Source: Streptomyces antibioticus
GTDB lineage: Bacteria > Actinomycetota > Actinomycetes > Streptomycetales > Streptomycetaceae
Assembly (NCBI RefSeq): GCF_001514065.1
Contig: NZ_KQ948424.1
Coordinates: 531,568 to 595,567 of the forward strand
Length of the DNA stretch: 64,000 bases
Direction: 5' to 3'
The position numbers and the translations under genes are program-made. Under the pieces are notes generated by a model. It did not search any database. It had not been told where the DNA came from and saw nothing but the letters and a program-made list of their open reading frames with translations. Shown in pieces: positions 1 to 8,839 of this stretch (positions are counted from its first letter, which is position 1; the number at the start of each line of letters is the position of its first letter).

Positions 1-768
1 GGCGAGGTCGCGGAGCAGCAGCAGGACGGGCAGTCCGGGGGCGGCCGACGGCACGGGCCGCACCTCGACGTCCCGGACGGTGAACGGCTGCTCCCGGCCC
101 AGCCGGGGATCGTCCCGTACGACGGCCAGGAGTTCGGCGGCGAGGGCGTTCAGCGGCTCCGCCCGACCGCCCTCGCCGAGCACGGCCACCCCCCACCCCT
201 GGCTCGCGGCGAGGCCCAGGGCGGCCGCGGAGAGCGCGAAGAGCCGCTGACGTTCACCCAACCGCTCTTCCACCCGGGCGAGTTGGAGCTGGGCGAAGCC
301 GAGCAGATCGCGCTCCCGTTCGCTGAAGTCGGCGCCGGACCTCACCAGCGCGTACCCCTCGACCGCGCCCCCGCCCGATCCGGCCGTCGCCACCAGGTGC
401 CGGCGCAGTCCGAAGGGCCGGAAGTCCAGGTTGTAGCAGTGGGTGCGCTGCCACTGCCGGTCCCCGGCGACATCGCTGACCCGCCAGGCCTGCGAGGTGG
501 GCGTCTCCAGCATGACGTCGGTGAGCGGGTGGTCCAGCGGATGGTCGTAGATCACCATCGGATCGGCGTGGAAGGAGTCCTCGGGCGCGGACAGCGCGAA
601 GACCCCGCTCCCGTCGAGGGAGAGCCGGTACGCCTGCCCCGCGTCGGCCGGGATCAACTCCATCAGCGCCCCCAGCGCCCGCTCCCGCAACTGCCACTCC
701 GACCCGGCGTCTTCCAGCTCGCTCGCGATCCCGAGCACCCGCCGCGCGTCCGCACCGGCGATCTCCAT
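1..768 (-). CDS. GAF-like sensory regulator, C-terminus cut by window edge
   Basis: The open frame starts at an ATG at 768 preceded by GGGAGAGAG at good spacing and stays open to base 1, so 256 residues are visible and the C-terminus is missing. The visible part has the mixed alpha/beta look of a GAF-type ligand domain (residues about 20-160) followed by a helical stretch and a second sheet-rich segment. No catalytic motif is seen. This layout is common in Streptomyces regulators that end in a LuxR-type HTH, but that HTH would lie outside the window, so the assignment is inference. It is divergent from the TetR gene at 947, with about 180 bp between them. Confidence 0.6.
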   Translation of the reverse strand, partial: MEIAGADARRVLGIASELEDAGSEWQLRERALGALMELIPADAGQAYRLSLDGSGVFALSAPEDSFHADPMVIYDHPLDHPLTDVMLETPTSQAWRVSDVAGDRQWQRTHCYNLDFRPFGLRRHLVATAGSGGGAVEGYALVRSGADFSERERDLLGFAQLQLARVEERLGERQRLFALSAAALGLAASQGWGVAVLGEGGRAEPLNALAAELLAVVRDDPRLGREQPFTVRDVEVRPVPSAAPGLPVLLLLRDLA

Positions 769-946
769 ACGCTCTCTCCCGGCGCTGCTCTCGCCATGAG
801 AAGTCCTGAGATGTCCGGGGAAACCCTGAGAAGGACACCCCTGAGAAGACGGTACGGCCTGAGGGCGCCCCGGCAAGCCCGGTCGGCGCGCTGTCGATGG
901 CATCCTGGAGGCATCACGGGGGCGTGCGAGAGAGCAGGTGGGAGCC

Positions 947-1561
947 ATGGTGAGCGCGATCTCACGGGAGACCGCGGGGAACAGTGGGACCCCGGCACCC
1001 CCCGCACCCGCCCGCCCCATGCGCGCCGACGCCCGCCGCAACTACGAACGCCTCCTCACCGAGGCCCGCACGGCCTTCGCCACCCATGGCGCGGAGGCGT
1101 CCCTGGAGGACGTGGCGAGACGCGCGGGCGTGGGCATCGGCACCCTGTACCGCCACTTCCCCAACCGCAACGCCCTGCTGAGCGCGGTCTTCGAGGACGC
1201 GGTGGCGGACCTGCTGGCACGCTCCCGCGAACTGCTGGCCGCCCCGAACCCGTGCACGGCCCTGGTGACATGGCTGCGCGAGATCGTCACGCATGCGGGC
1301 GAATACCGGGGGCTGGCAAGGCAGTTGATGTCGGTGACATCCGACGACACGTCAGCACTGGCACGCTGTAGCGACCCGATCAGGGAGGCGGGCGGCGCAC
1401 TGCTGCGACGAGCACAGGAGGCGGGGGCGGTAAGGGAAGAGGTGGCGATCGCCGACCTGCTCCAACTGACCCATGCGATCGCGTTGGCGGCGGAGGAGGC
1501 ACCGGGAGACGAGCACTTGGCGGACAGACTGTTGCAACTAACGCTGCGTGGACTTACTTAG
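947..1561 (+). CDS. TetR-family transcriptional regulator
   Basis: 204 residues. An N-terminal TetR HTH is clear (about residues 25-70: LEDVARRAGVGIGTLYRHF, the family recognition-helix signature), followed by an all-helical ligand-binding half. The start is ATG 947 or GTG 950; GGTGGGAG upstream suits either. It probably represses a neighbouring gene, most simply itself or the divergent GAF-like regulator, but the ligand cannot be told. The stop codon runs straight into a copy of an interspersed intergenic repeat at 1561-1586. Confidence 0.88.
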   Translation: MVSAISRETAGNSGTPAPPAPARPMRADARRNYERLLTEARTAFATHGAEASLEDVARRAGVGIGTLYRHFPNRNALLSAVFEDAVADLLARSRELLAAPNPCTALVTWLREIVTHAGEYRGLARQLMSVTSDDTSALARCSDPIREAGGALLRRAQEAGAVREEVAIADLLQLTHAIALAAEEAPGDEHLADRLLQLTLRGLT

Positions 1562-1586
1562 GGGCGCGGGGAACTGCGCGACCAGC
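1561..1586 (+). repeat. Interspersed GC-rich intergenic repeat, copy A
   Basis: A 26-base element reading GGGGCGCGGGGAACT then GCGCGACCAGC. The same string recurs exactly at 44085-44110 and in inverted orientation with one mismatch at 55248-55273. All copies sit at the 3' side of genes. The first base overlaps the stop codon of the TetR gene. Confidence 0.75.
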
Positions 1587-1642
1587 CACATACGACCTGC
1601 ACTCGCGCAATTACACGAACCCCTACGGCGACTGGGCCCCCG

Positions 1643-2611
1643 TCAACGCCGCCGCATGTCAGCAACCCGCGCCCGCTGCTGCTGCTCCGGACCGGCATCG
1701 GACGTCAACGTCCTCAACCCGGCCCCCGGAACCTGCCCCCGCCGAGGCCCCGGCAGGGCAACGTCACGGCGCGCTTGGCGCGGGGGGACGGAATCACCCC
1801 CCGAGGCCCCCGATACGCCGGAGTTTCCCGACGCCCCCGCGACAGCGATCTGCACGCCCTGGTCGGCCAGCGCCTGCAACTCCGTACCGGCACGATCGTC
1901 ATGCGCCGGCGGCTCATCCGTCACGAGCCGGGTGATCACATCGGTCGGCACGGTCTGGAACATGGTGTCCGTACCGAGCTTGGTGTGATCGGCGAGCACG
2001 ACGACCTCCGCCGCGGCCTGCACCAACGCCCGGTCGACGGACGCCGACAGCATGTTGGACGTGGACAGCCCGCGCTCGGCGGTGAGACCGCTGCCGGACA
2101 GGAAGGCCCGCGAGACCCGCAGCCCCTGGAGGGACTGCTCGGCACCGGAGCCCACCAGCGCGTAGTTGGAGCCGCGCAGGGTGCCGCCGGTCATCACGAC
2201 CTCCACCCGGTTGGCATGGGCCAACGCCTGTGCCACCAGCAGGGAGTTGGTGACGACGGTCAGCCCGGGTACGCGAGCGAGCCGGCGGGCCAGCTCCTGT
2301 GTCGTCGTACCCGCCCCGACCACGATGGCTTCGCCTTCTTCGACGAAGTTCGCGGCGAGGTCGGCGATGGCCGTCTTCTCGGCGGTCGCGAGATGTGACT
2401 TCTGCGGAAAGCCGGACTCCCGCGTGAACCCGCCCGGCAATACCGCACCGCCATGTCGGCGGTCGAGGAGTCCTTCTGCCTCCAGTGCGCGCACGTCCCG
2501 CCGTACGGTCACTTCGGAGGTCTGGACGACGCGGGCGAGCTCACGGAGCGACACGGCCCCGTTCGCTCGCACCATTTCGAGGATCAATTGGCGACGTTCT
2601 GCAGCGAACAC
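1643..2611 (-). CDS. DeoR-family transcriptional repressor
   Basis: 322 residues from a GTG at 2611. Residues 1-57 form the DeoR HTH (MFAAERRQLILEMV start, then VTVRRDVRALEAEGLLDRRH recognition region). Residues about 75-235 are the DeoR sensor domain related to sugar-phosphate isomerases (IVVGAGTTTQELARRL and LADHTKLGTD motifs are visible). The last 80 residues are low-complexity and Arg/Gly rich, longer than the usual 250-260 residue family length. DeoR proteins usually sense phosphorylated sugars. Its position beside a nucleoside and deoxyribose catabolic region makes it one candidate for the repressor of that region, which is inference only. Confidence 0.88.
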   Translation of the reverse strand: MFAAERRQLILEMVRANGAVSLRELARVVQTSEVTVRRDVRALEAEGLLDRRHGGAVLPGGFTRESGFPQKSHLATAEKTAIADLAANFVEEGEAIVVGAGTTTQELARRLARVPGLTVVTNSLLVAQALAHANRVEVVMTGGTLRGSNYALVGSGAEQSLQGLRVSRAFLSGSGLTAERGLSTSNMLSASVDRALVQAAAEVVVLADHTKLGTDTMFQTVPTDVITRLVTDEPPAHDDRAGTELQALADQGVQIAVAGASGNSGVSGASGGDSVPPRQARRDVALPGPRRGQVPGAGLRTLTSDAGPEQQQRARVADMRRR

Positions 2612-2777
2612 GAAACTGACAGTAACGCGGACGACCGTCTGGTTTCAGCAGTATGCGCCGAATAAACGAAGTTGTTCGCACGGCAGAGCCGGAAGTGGTA
2701 TAGGGCCTAATCGCCCCGACTATGCCGCACGAATGGTCGACAACTCCCTGTGACCAGCGGGGAGTCGGTTTCGGCCG

Positions 2778-4226
2778 TCAGGCGCCGCCGGTTTCCTTCC
2801 GGGTGTGGAGCTGCCGGGCCACCTCCGCGATCGACCCCGAAAGGGAGGGGTACACCGTGAACGCGTTCGCGATCTGTTCGACGGTCAGGTTGTTGTCGAC
2901 GGCGATCGAGATCGGATGGATCAGTTCCGAGGCGCGCGGCGCGACGACCACACCACCGACCACGATGCCGGTGCCCGGACGGCAGAAGATCTTGACGAAG
3001 CCGTCGCGGATGCCCTGCATCTTGGCGCGCGGGTTGCGCAGCAGGGGCAGCTTGACCACCCGGGCGTCGATCTTGCCCGCGTCGACGTCGGCCTGCGTGT
3101 AGCCGACGGTCGCGATCTCCGGGTCGGTGAAGACGTTGGAGGAGACGGTCTTGAGGTTCAGCGGGGCCACCGCGTCGCCCAGGAAGTGGTACATGGCGAT
3201 ACGGCCCTGCATGGCGGCGACGGACGCGAGGGCGAAGACACCGGTCACGTCACCGGCGGCGTACACACCGGGAGCGGTCGTCCGCGACACCTTGTCGGTC
3301 CAGATGTGACCGGAGTCGCGCACCTTGACGCCGGCCTCCTCCAGGCCCAGGCCCGCGCTGTTGGGGATGGCGCCGACGGCCATGAGGCAGTGGCTGCCGG
3401 TGATGACGCGGCCGTCGGAGAGCGTGACCTCGACGCGGTCGCCGACCCGCTTGGCGGCGGCGGCGCGGGAGCGGGCCATGACGTTCATGCCGCGGCGGCG
3501 GAAGACGTCCTCGAGGACGGCGGCGGCGTCCGGGTCCTCGCCGGGCAGCACGCGGTCGCGCGACGACACGAGCGTGACCTTGGAGCCGAGCGCCTGGTAG
3601 GCACCGGCGAACTCGGCACCGGTGACACCGGAACCGACCACGATGAGCTCTTCCGGCAGCTCGGTGAGGTCGTACACCTGCGTCCAGTTGAAGATGCGCT
3701 CGCCGTCGGGCAGGGCGTCGGGCACCTCGCGGGGGTGGCCGCCGGTCGCGATGAGGACGGCGTCGGCGACGAGGGTCTCCTCGGTGCCGTCGGCGGTGCT
3801 CACGATCACCTTGCGGGAGCCGTCCAGGGCCTGCATGCCCTCCAGGCGGCCGCGGCCGCGCATGACCCGGGCGCCGGCCCGCGTGACGGAGGCCGTGATG
3901 TCGTGGGACTGGGCGAGCGCGAGGCGCTTCACACGCCGGTTGACCTTGCCGAGGTCCACGCCCACGACCCGGGCGGCCTGCTCCAGGGGTGGCGTGTCGT
4001 CGGCCACGATGATGCCGAGCTCTTCGTACGACGAGTCGAAGGTGGTCATCACCTCGGCCGTAGCGATAAGGGTCTTCGACGGCACGCAGTCGGTCAGCAC
4101 CGACGCTCCGCCCAGACCGTCGCAGTCGACGACGGTCACCTCCGCGCCGAGCTGCGCCGCTACCAGCGCAGCTTCGTATCCGCCGGGTCCGCCACCGATG
4201 ATCACGATCCGAGTCACGTACCCCAT
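2778..4226 (-). CDS. Flavoprotein disulfide reductase family NAD(P)H dehydrogenase (LpdA-like)
   Basis: 482 residues. An N-terminal FAD-binding dinucleotide fold (IVIIGGGPGGYEAALVAA, residues 7-24), a central NAD(P) fold (LIVVGSGVTGAEFAGAY) and a C-terminal dimerisation domain match dihydrolipoamide dehydrogenase-like proteins. The redox centre is GGASVLTDCVPSK. Residue 42, where the first cysteine of the pair should be, is Ser, and only Cys47 is kept, so it cannot act as a normal lipoamide dehydrogenase. Mycobacterial LpdA (Rv3303c) likewise lacks a complete disulfide and works as an NAD(P)H quinone reductase, so that is the likelier role. The start is ATG 4226; an in-frame GTG lies 9 bases inside. 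Confidence 0.9.
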   Translation of the reverse strand: MGYVTRIVIIGGGPGGYEAALVAAQLGAEVTVVDCDGLGGASVLTDCVPSKTLIATAEVMTTFDSSYEELGIIVADDTPPLEQAARVVGVDLGKVNRRVKRLALAQSHDITASVTRAGARVMRGRGRLEGMQALDGSRKVIVSTADGTEETLVADAVLIATGGHPREVPDALPDGERIFNWTQVYDLTELPEELIVVGSGVTGAEFAGAYQALGSKVTLVSSRDRVLPGEDPDAAAVLEDVFRRRGMNVMARSRAAAAKRVGDRVEVTLSDGRVITGSHCLMAVGAIPNSAGLGLEEAGVKVRDSGHIWTDKVSRTTAPGVYAAGDVTGVFALASVAAMQGRIAMYHFLGDAVAPLNLKTVSSNVFTDPEIATVGYTQADVDAGKIDARVVKLPLLRNPRAKMQGIRDGFVKIFCRPGTGIVVGGVVVAPRASELIHPISIAVDNNLTVEQIANAFTVYPSLSGSIAEVARQLHTRKETGGA

Positions 4227-4321
4227 TGTCCCGCACGCTTCAAGGTGCTACTGCCCGGGCCCCCGCCCGAGACGCCACCGTTACGGGAGTGACGCCGGAT
4301 GCACTGCCGTACCCTCTCCCC

Positions 4322-4759
4322 ATGTCGCTCTACGCCGCCTACGCCGGCAATCTCGACGCCCGGCTGATGACGCGCCGCGCACCGCACTCGCCGCTGCGCG
4401 CCACGGGCTGGCTCAACGGCTGGCGGCTCACCTTCGGCGGCGAGCAGATGGGCTGGGAGGGCGCCCTCGCGACGATCGTCGAGGACCCGCTCGCCCAGGT
4501 GTTCGTCGCGCTGTACGACATCGCCCCGGCCGATGAGGAGTCCCTGGACCGCTGGGAGGGCGTCGGGCTCGGCATCTACCGCCGGATGCGGGTACGGGTG
4601 CACACCCTCGACACCGAGGAGGCGGCCTGGGTGTACGTCCTCGACGCCTACGAGGGCGGGCTGCCCTCGGCCCGGTACCTCGGCGAGATCGCGGACGCGG
4701 CCGAGTCGGCGGGCGCGCCGCACGACTATGTGATGGAACTGCGCAAGCGCCCCTGCTGA
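4322..4759 (+). CDS. Gamma-glutamylcyclotransferase-like fold protein
   Basis: 145 residues. The N-terminus [15 protein letters not shown] is the variant of the YxSN(L/M) loop typical of gamma-glutamylcyclotransferase and AIG2-like proteins. It is followed by the LYDI...LDRWEG segment and YVMELRK near the end, with the expected beta-barrel length. Family members release 5-oxoproline from gamma-glutamyl amines, but many are untested. The ATG at 4322 begins immediately downstream of the divergent LpdA-like gene. The next gene, purine nucleoside phosphorylase, has its own promoter, so the two need not be functionally linked. Confidence 0.82.
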   Translation: MSLYAAYAGNLDARLMTRRAPHSPLRATGWLNGWRLTFGGEQMGWEGALATIVEDPLAQVFVALYDIAPADEESLDRWEGVGLGIYRRMRVRVHTLDTEEAAWVYVLDAYEGGLPSARYLGEIADAAESAGAPHDYVMELRKRPC

Positions 4760-4834
4760 CCCGCGCGGCAACCGGAGTCACGCCCTTCGTTGGAAACGAC
4801 AAGACAACGATCGCCATCCCGTTCGCTCTGTCAT

Positions 4835-4864
4835 CTACGCGCGTAGGCCGGAACCGGCTACGCT
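4835..4864 (+). promoter_or_regulatory. Operator palindrome plus -10 of purine nucleoside phosphorylase
   Basis: The perfect 12-bp palindrome CTACGCGCGTAG lies at 4835-4846. TACGCT at 4859-4864 fits the TAnnnT -10 pattern and ends 7 bases before the GTG start at 4872, so the transcript is probably leaderless. The palindrome covers the -35 side, as expected for a repressor site. The same palindrome recurs at 11298, 22998 and 34704, with variants at 35992 and 37505. Confidence 0.75.
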
Positions 4865-4871
4865 CATCCGC

Positions 4872-5696
4872 GTGAACGCATCTCTTCTTCCGGACGACAT
4901 CCAGGGCGACCCGCACGCCGCCGCCGACGCCGCCGCCGCGCGCCTGCGCGAACTGACCGGCGCCGAGACCCACGACGTCGCCCTCGTGATGGGCTCCGGC
5001 TGGGCGCCGGCCGTGGACGCCCTCGGCGCTCCCGACGCCGAGTTCCAGGTCACCGAGCTGCCCGGCTTCCCGCCGCCGGCGGTCGAGGGCCACGGCGGCA
5101 AGATCCGCTCGTACCAGATCGGTGAGAAGCGCGCTCTGGTCTTCCTGGGCCGCACGCACTACTACGAGGGCCGCGGCGTGGCGGCGGTCGCGCACGGCGT
5201 CCGTACGGCGGTGGCGGCGGGCTGCAAGACGATCGTCCTCACCAACGGCTGCGGCGGTCTGCGCGAGGGCATGCGCCCCGGCCAGCCGGTCCTGATCAGC
5301 GACCACATCAACCTCACGGCGACGTCCCCGATCGTCGGCGCGAACTTCGTCGACCTGACGGACCTCTACTCGCCGCGGCTGCGCGCCCTGTGCAAGGAGA
5401 TCGACCCCACCCTCGAAGAGGGCGTGTACGCGCAGTTCCCCGGCCCGCACTACGAGACCCCGGCGGAGATCCGCATGGCCCGCGTCATCGGCGCGGACCT
5501 GGTCGGCATGTCGACGGTCCTGGAGGCCATCGCCGCGCGCGAGGCCGGCGCGGAGGTGCTCGGCATCTCCCTGGTGACGAACCTCGCGGCGGGCATGACG
5601 GGCGAGCCCCTGAACCACGAAGAGGTCCTCCAGGCGGGCCGGGATTCGGCGACGCAGATGGGCGCCCTCCTGGCCCAGGTGCTCGGCCGCATCTGA
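4872..5696 (+). CDS. Purine nucleoside phosphorylase
   Basis: 274 residues, the normal length for trimeric PNP. It splits purine (deoxy)nucleosides with phosphate into base and (deoxy)ribose-1-phosphate in the cytoplasm. The phosphate and ribose signature GRTHYYEG is at residues 93-100, TNGCGG is near 127, and VTNLAAG at 235-241 holds the base-contacting Asn237. The GTG start sits 7 bases after a TACGCT -10 box, which suggests a leaderless message. The palindrome shared with deoC, add and the nucleoside transporter lies in its promoter. A phosphomutase follows on the same strand after an inverted-repeat element. Confidence 0.95.
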   Translation: MNASLLPDDIQGDPHAAADAAAARLRELTGAETHDVALVMGSGWAPAVDALGAPDAEFQVTELPGFPPPAVEGHGGKIRSYQIGEKRALVFLGRTHYYEGRGVAAVAHGVRTAVAAGCKTIVLTNGCGGLREGMRPGQPVLISDHINLTATSPIVGANFVDLTDLYSPRLRALCKEIDPTLEEGVYAQFPGPHYETPAEIRMARVIGADLVGMSTVLEAIAAREAGAEVLGISLVTNLAAGMTGEPLNHEEVLQAGRDSATQMGALLAQVLGRI

Positions 5697-5701
5697 CCGC
5701 C

Positions 5702-5840
5702 CCAGGGGGCTCCGCCCCCTGGACCCCCGGCCTTCGCCCACCCACCACCCGACTCGGTGGGTCGAAAGGTCCACCTCTTGGCCGACAGTAAACGGGTGGT
5801 GGGTAGGCATAGGCCGGGGGTCTGGGGGCGGAGCCCCAGG
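5702..5840. repeat. 139-bp imperfect inverted repeat element
   Basis: The left arm (5702-5750) and right arm (5794-5840) are near-complete reverse complements of each other, around a 43-base centre. The outer end of each arm can also fold on itself (GGGGGCTCCGCCCCC at the left, GGGGGCGGAGCCCC at the right). It fills the gap between the PNP and phosphomutase genes and has no coding potential. It resembles a MITE-like or terminator-like Streptomyces intergenic element. Confidence 0.7.
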
Positions 5841-5893
5841 GCCGCGAACCCCCACGCACCCGCACCGCACACGACGACGAGAGGCTCACCCCG

Positions 5894-7525
5894 GTGCACG
5901 ACGACCTCATCACCACCGCCAAGACCTGGCTCGCCGAGGACCCCGACCCCGAGACCCGTGACGAACTCGGCAAGCTCATCGAGGCCGGGGACGTCACCGA
6001 GCTCACCGCCCGCTTCAGCGGCACCCTCCAGTTCGGCACCGCGGGCCTGCGAGGCGAACTCGGCGCGGGCCCCATGCGCATGAACCGCGCCGTCGTCATC
6101 CGCGCCGCGGCCGGCCTCGCGGCGTACCTCAAGAAGCAGGGCAGCACCGGCGGCCTCGTCGTCATCGGCTACGACGCCCGCCACAAGTCGGCGGACTTCG
6201 CCCGCGACACCGCCGCCGTCATGACCGGCGCCGGACTCCGCGCCGCCGTCCTCCCCCGCCCCCTCCCCACCCCCGTCCTCGCGTACGCCATAAGGCACCT
6301 CGGCGCGGTCGCCGGCGTGGAGGTCACCGCCAGCCACAACCCGCCCCGCGACAACGGCTACAAGGTCTACCTCGGCGACGGCTCCCAGATCGTGCCGCCC
6401 GCCGACGCGGAGATCGCGGCGGAGATCGACGCGATCGCGAGCCTGCACGACGTCCCCCGCCCGGACGCCGGCTGGGAGACCCTCGACGACGCCGTCCTCG
6501 ACGCCTACCTGGCCCGCACGGACGCCGTACTGGCCGCGGACTCCCCCCGCACCGCCCGCACCGTCTACACGGCGATGCACGGCGTCGGCAAGGACGTCCT
6601 CCTCGCGGCGTTCGCCCGGGCCGGCTTCCCCGCCCCGGAGCTCGTCGCCGAGCAGGCCGACCCGGACCCGGACTTCCCGACCGTCGCCTTCCCCAACCCG
6701 GAGGAGCCCGGCGCGATGGACCTGGCCTTCGCGAAGGCCCGTGCGACGGACCCGGACCTGATCATCGCCAACGACCCGGACGCCGACCGCTGCGCCGTCG
6801 CCGTCAAGGCGAACGGCGACTGGCGGATGCTGCGCGGCGACGAGGTCGGCGCCCTGCTCGCCGCGCACCTGGTCAAGCGCGGAGCGCAGGGCACGTTCGC
6901 CGAGTCGATCGTCTCCTCCTCGCTCCTCGGCCGGATCGCCGAGAAGGCGGGGCTGCCGTACGAGGAGACCCTCACCGGCTTCAAGTGGATCGCCCGGGTG
7001 GACGGTCTGCGATACGGCTACGAGGAGGCCCTCGGCTACTGCGTCGACCCGGACGGCGTACGCGACAAGGACGGCATCACCGCGGCCCTGCTCATCACGG
7101 AACTGGCCTCGCAGCTCAAGGAGGAGGGCCGCACGCTCCTCGACCTGCTGGACGACCTCGCCGTCGAGCACGGTCTGCACGCCACCGACCAGCTCTCGGT
7201 GCGCGTCGAGGATCTGTCGGTCATCGCCGACGCCATGCGGCAGCTGCGCGAGCAGCCGCCCACCGAGCTCGCCGGACTCGCCATCACCAAGGCCGAGGAC
7301 CTCACCCAGGGCACGGACAGGCTCCCGCCCACGGACGGCCTGCGCTACACCCTCGACGGCGCCCGTGTCATCGTCCGCCCCAGCGGCACCGAGCCGAAGC
7401 TGAAGTGCTACCTGGAGGTCGTCGTCCCGGTCGCGACGCACGCCGGCCTCCCGGCGGCCCACGCCAAGGCGACGGACGTACTGGAGACCATCAAGCGGGA
7501 CCTGTCGGCGGCGGCCGGCATCTGA
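5894..7525 (+). CDS. Phosphohexomutase/phosphopentomutase family phospho-sugar mutase
   Basis: 543 residues with all four domains of the alpha-D-phosphohexomutase superfamily. The phosphoserine loop TASHNP carries Ser147. The metal loop NDPDADR supplies Asp294, Asp296 and Asp298. The sugar loop GDEVGALL follows, and the C-terminal phosphate loop is RPSGTEPK. Sequence alone does not separate phosphoglucomutase, phosphomannomutase and phosphopentomutase activity. Its place between PNP and deoC suggests it may interconvert (deoxy)ribose-1-phosphate and -5-phosphate, the step otherwise missing from this nucleoside route. GTG start; a strong hairpin follows the stop. Confidence 0.92.
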   Translation: MHDDLITTAKTWLAEDPDPETRDELGKLIEAGDVTELTARFSGTLQFGTAGLRGELGAGPMRMNRAVVIRAAAGLAAYLKKQGSTGGLVVIGYDARHKSADFARDTAAVMTGAGLRAAVLPRPLPTPVLAYAIRHLGAVAGVEVTASHNPPRDNGYKVYLGDGSQIVPPADAEIAAEIDAIASLHDVPRPDAGWETLDDAVLDAYLARTDAVLAADSPRTARTVYTAMHGVGKDVLLAAFARAGFPAPELVAEQADPDPDFPTVAFPNPEEPGAMDLAFAKARATDPDLIIANDPDADRCAVAVKANGDWRMLRGDEVGALLAAHLVKRGAQGTFAESIVSSSLLGRIAEKAGLPYEETLTGFKWIARVDGLRYGYEEALGYCVDPDGVRDKDGITAALLITELASQLKEEGRTLLDLLDDLAVEHGLHATDQLSVRVEDLSVIADAMRQLREQPPTELAGLAITKAEDLTQGTDRLPPTDGLRYTLDGARVIVRPSGTEPKLKCYLEVVVPVATHAGLPAAHAKATDVLETIKRDLSAAAGI

Positions 7526-7535
7526 CACACCCCTC

Positions 7536-7574
7536 CCGTTGGGGCGCCCCGGACCACTAGGGGCGCCCCAACGG
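7536..7574 (+). terminator. Hairpin terminator after phospho-sugar mutase
   Basis: A perfect 15-bp stem (7536-7550 with 7560-7574, CCGTTGGGGCGCCCC arm) with a 9-base loop lies just after the mutase stop at 7525. No U-run follows, as is usual for Streptomyces. Confidence 0.8.
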
Positions 7575-7621
7575 GTGATTTCGCGCCCGCATCCCACACC
7601 CGCTCCCCCACCCGGGAAACG

Positions 7622-8830
7622 GTGGACGGACAACCGTCCCCCGAGCCCCGGAGCCGCCCCGTGTCCTCGACCGCCCCCAGCATCCCCGGCAGCCGGCGGC
7701 CCGACACCGACACCAAGGCCCGCCCCTTGGCGCCCACCCTGCGCCGGGCCGCCCCCGCCCTCCTCGCCTACGTCGCCGTACGCCTCCTCGGTCTGGTGTT
7801 CCTCGGGTTCTGGGCGCACCGGCAGGGCCACGGCGTCTGGCCGATCCTGGCGACGCAGTGGGACGCGAAGTGGTACCTGGGCATCGCCGACCACGGTTAC
7901 GCGCACACGCTGGGCAGCGCGTACGACGCGAACAACCTGGCCTTCTTCCCGCTCTACCCGGTGCTGGTGAAGGCGGTCGCGGCCGTCACCCCCGGCAGCC
8001 GGGCCACCGTCGGGCTGCTGATCGCCGTCCTCGCCTCGCTCGCCGCGGCCTGGGGGATCTTCGCGGTCGGCGACCGTCTGCACGACCGCCGCGCCGGCAT
8101 CCTGCTCACCACCCTCTGGGCGGCCCTCCCGGTGGGCCTCGTGCAGTGGATGGGCTACACGGAGTCCCTGTTCACGGCGTGCGCCGCCTGGGCCCTGTAC
8201 GCCCTCCTCGCCGACCGCCCGCTCACGGCCGCCTGGCTCGCCGTCCTCGCCGGCCTGACCCGCCCGACCGGCGTCGCGGTCGCCGCCGCGGTGTCGGTGA
8301 CCTGTCTGCTCGCCCTGCGCCGCGGCTTCTCCCCACGGACCCTCACGGCCGCCCTCCTGGCCCCGCTCGGCTGGTGCGGGTACATCGGCTGGGTGGGCCT
8401 GCGGCTGGGCCGCTGGGACGGCTATTTCGCCGTACAGCGGCTGTGGCGCAACGACGTGGACGGCGGCCGTGAGACCCTGCGCCGGTTCCGGGAGCTGCTG
8501 GCCCAGGACTCGACGCCCGAGCTGTTCCTGATCCTGGTGACGGTCACGCTGCTGGCGTCGACGGCGTTGTTCGCCCTGTCGCTCCGAGACCGCCAGCCGC
8601 TCGCCCTGCTCCTCTTCACGGGTGTGCTGCTGACGATCGTCCTGACCAGCGGCGGTGTCTACTTCCCGCGCGCCCGCTTCCTCCTCCCGGCCTTCCCGCT
8701 CCTGCTCCCCCTCGCCGTCCGCCTTCTCCGCCTCCCGGCCCACTACCGCGCGGTGGCGCTGACGGGCGCGGTGCTGGGGTCGGCGTACTGGGGGGCGTAC
8801 ATGGTGCTGGTGTGGCCGAGCGCGCCGTAG
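7622..8830 (+). CDS. Integral membrane GT-C type mannosyltransferase-like protein (PIG-V-like)
   Basis: About 402 residues with 8-10 predicted membrane helices. A first helix near residues 45-65 is followed by the extracytoplasmic loop QWDAKWYLGIADHGY, which resembles the acidic catalytic loop of GT-C polyprenol-phosphate-sugar transferases and PIG-V proteins. FFPLYPVLVKAV after it is another family hallmark. Such enzymes transfer a sugar from a lipid-phosphate carrier outside the membrane; the acceptor here is unknown. The start is uncertain: GTG 7622, or a GTG about 39 bases later. It ends 10 bases from the end of the convergent PH-like gene. Confidence 0.82.
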   Translation: MDGQPSPEPRSRPVSSTAPSIPGSRRPDTDTKARPLAPTLRRAAPALLAYVAVRLLGLVFLGFWAHRQGHGVWPILATQWDAKWYLGIADHGYAHTLGSAYDANNLAFFPLYPVLVKAVAAVTPGSRATVGLLIAVLASLAAAWGIFAVGDRLHDRRAGILLTTLWAALPVGLVQWMGYTESLFTACAAWALYALLADRPLTAAWLAVLAGLTRPTGVAVAAAVSVTCLLALRRGFSPRTLTAALLAPLGWCGYIGWVGLRLGRWDGYFAVQRLWRNDVDGGRETLRRFRELLAQDSTPELFLILVTVTLLASTALFALSLRDRQPLALLLFTGVLLTIVLTSGGVYFPRARFLLPAFPLLLPLAVRLLRLPAHYRAVALTGAVLGSAYWGAYMVLVWPSAP

Positions 8831-8839
8831 CGGCCCCGC

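Noticed and set aside
5450-8743. Minus-strand open frame of more than 1000 codons opposite PNP, mutase and GT-C genes
   Set aside because: It is the antisense of three well-supported genes, is made of low-complexity Arg/Gly/Glu sequence and shows no family motifs; it is a high-GC shadow frame.
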